A DNA stretch of 6,967 bases from Deltaproteobacteria bacterium (lineage in GTDB: Bacteria; Desulfobacterota; Desulfobulbia; Desulfobulbales; BM004). A program made the position numbers and the translations under genes. The stretch is from NCBI GenBank assembly GCA_020346205.1, contig CP070776.1, forward strand, positions 830,433 to 837,399, written 5' to 3'. Below are positions 6,541 to 6,967 of this stretch, piece by piece (position 1 is the first letter of the stretch; every line of letters begins with the position of its first letter). The notes under the pieces were generated by a model, which saw only the letters and a program-made list of their open reading frames with translations, had not been told where the DNA came from and did no database searches.

Positions 6541-6967
6541 TTGGATATACTTGTACTTGGCATAGGAAATGTCCTTTTAACCGATGAGGGTATCGGTGTT
6601 CGAGCCCTGAAGGAGTTGGAAAGGCGTTATACTTTTCCTGCCAATGTTGAACTACTGGACGGAGGTACAGCCGGCATTGAACTTCTTCGCCATATCCGCA
6701 AGCGGGATTATCTCATAATCATTGATGCAATGACATGGGACCAGAAACCCGGGACTGTAGGACGGGTGGAAGGTGAAGATGTGCCGGCTGCTTTTCGAAC
6801 CAGGATATCTCCACATCAACTTGGCTTGTCTGATCTTCTTGCCGCTGCAATGCTAACGGATGAACTACCGAAGAACCTTGTGCTTTTCGGTGTTGAACCT
6901 GAAAGTATTGATATAGGTCTTGATCTGACCGAAACGGTTGAAGCAAGCCTGGATAAATTGGTGGGAG
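6541..6967 (+). CDS. hybD: HybD/HyaD-type hydrogenase maturation endopeptidase, 3' truncated by window edge
   Basis: Translation from TTG 6541 gives DILVLGIGNVLLTDEGIGVRAL, the signature start of hydrogenase maturation proteases. This enzyme acts in the cytoplasm, binds the nickel of the immature large subunit and cuts off its C-terminal tail. The three expected nickel-sensing residues are present: Glu16 (TDEG), Asp62 (IIIDAM) and His92 (SPHQLGLSD), close to Glu16, Asp62 and His93 of E. coli HybD. The further block LVLFGVEPESIDIGLDLT is also typical. The 142 visible codons cover most of a roughly 160-residue protein; the end lies outside the window. The start is an unusual TTG with AAGGTG at 6530-6535 as ribosome site; no nearby in-frame ATG or GTG would keep the LGIGN motif. 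It begins 22 bases after hybC, next to its substrate gene. Confidence 0.93.
   Translation, partial: MDILVLGIGNVLLTDEGIGVRALKELERRYTFPANVELLDGGTAGIELLRHIRKRDYLIIIDAMTWDQKPGTVGRVEGEDVPAAFRTRISPHQLGLSDLLAAAMLTDELPKNLVLFGVEPESIDIGLDLTETVEASLDKLVG

Noticed and set aside
6719..6946. A minus-strand reading frame at the window end
   Set aside because: It is antisense to the clearly conserved HybD-type protease and shows no recognisable protein features.

Overview
The window holds most of a membrane-bound, periplasm-facing [NiFe] uptake hydrogenase operon. Its order is small subunit, four-cluster ferredoxin subunit, NrfD-type membrane subunit, large subunit, maturation protease, which matches hybOABCD of Escherichia coli (group 1c-like). 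All five genes lie on the + strand with 21-59 base gaps. Upstream are the 3' part of a PP-loop tRNA-thiolation-like gene and a small monohaem c-type cytochrome lipoprotein. The moderate GC content, the Hyb-type hydrogenase with a c-type cytochrome gene next door, and probable selenocysteine use suggest a Desulfobacterota (deltaproteobacterial) sulfur or sulfate metaboliser. That placement is inference; no taxonomic marker is present.

Layout: 1-822, thiolase-like gene cut by the window edge. 807-1166, cytochrome c. 1167-1500, an AT-rich non-coding region carrying two copies of an inverted repeat GGTAT-N2-ATACC, the likely control region of the operon. 1501-2613, small subunit with Tat signal and C-terminal anchor. 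2635-3588, HybA. 3622-4758, HybB. 4818-6518, large subunit read through one in-frame UGA. 6541 to the window end, HybD-type protease starting at TTG. In outline, H2 is oxidised at the Ni-Fe site of the large subunit. Electrons pass through the three Fe-S clusters of the small subunit to HybA, then to HybB and the quinone pool. HybD trims the large-subunit C-terminus once nickel is in place.

The main discovery is in the large subunit. Codon 64 is UGA (5007-5009), exactly where the second cysteine of the N-terminal CxxC motif (RxCGxC) should be. The frame stays open on both sides, and the protein resumes with hydrogenase sequence at once. A perfect 8-bp hairpin with loop GCUU starts 11 bases after the UGA. 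Its loop begins with G, 18 bases past the UGA, as expected of a bacterial SECIS. The C-terminal motif DPCLACAIH keeps both cysteines. This is therefore not the classical [NiFeSe] arrangement, where selenocysteine replaces the first cysteine of the C-terminal CxxC. It would be a [NiFe] hydrogenase with selenocysteine at a Ni-Fe bridging position. The main competing explanation is a nonsense mutation or base-call error in an otherwise intact gene.
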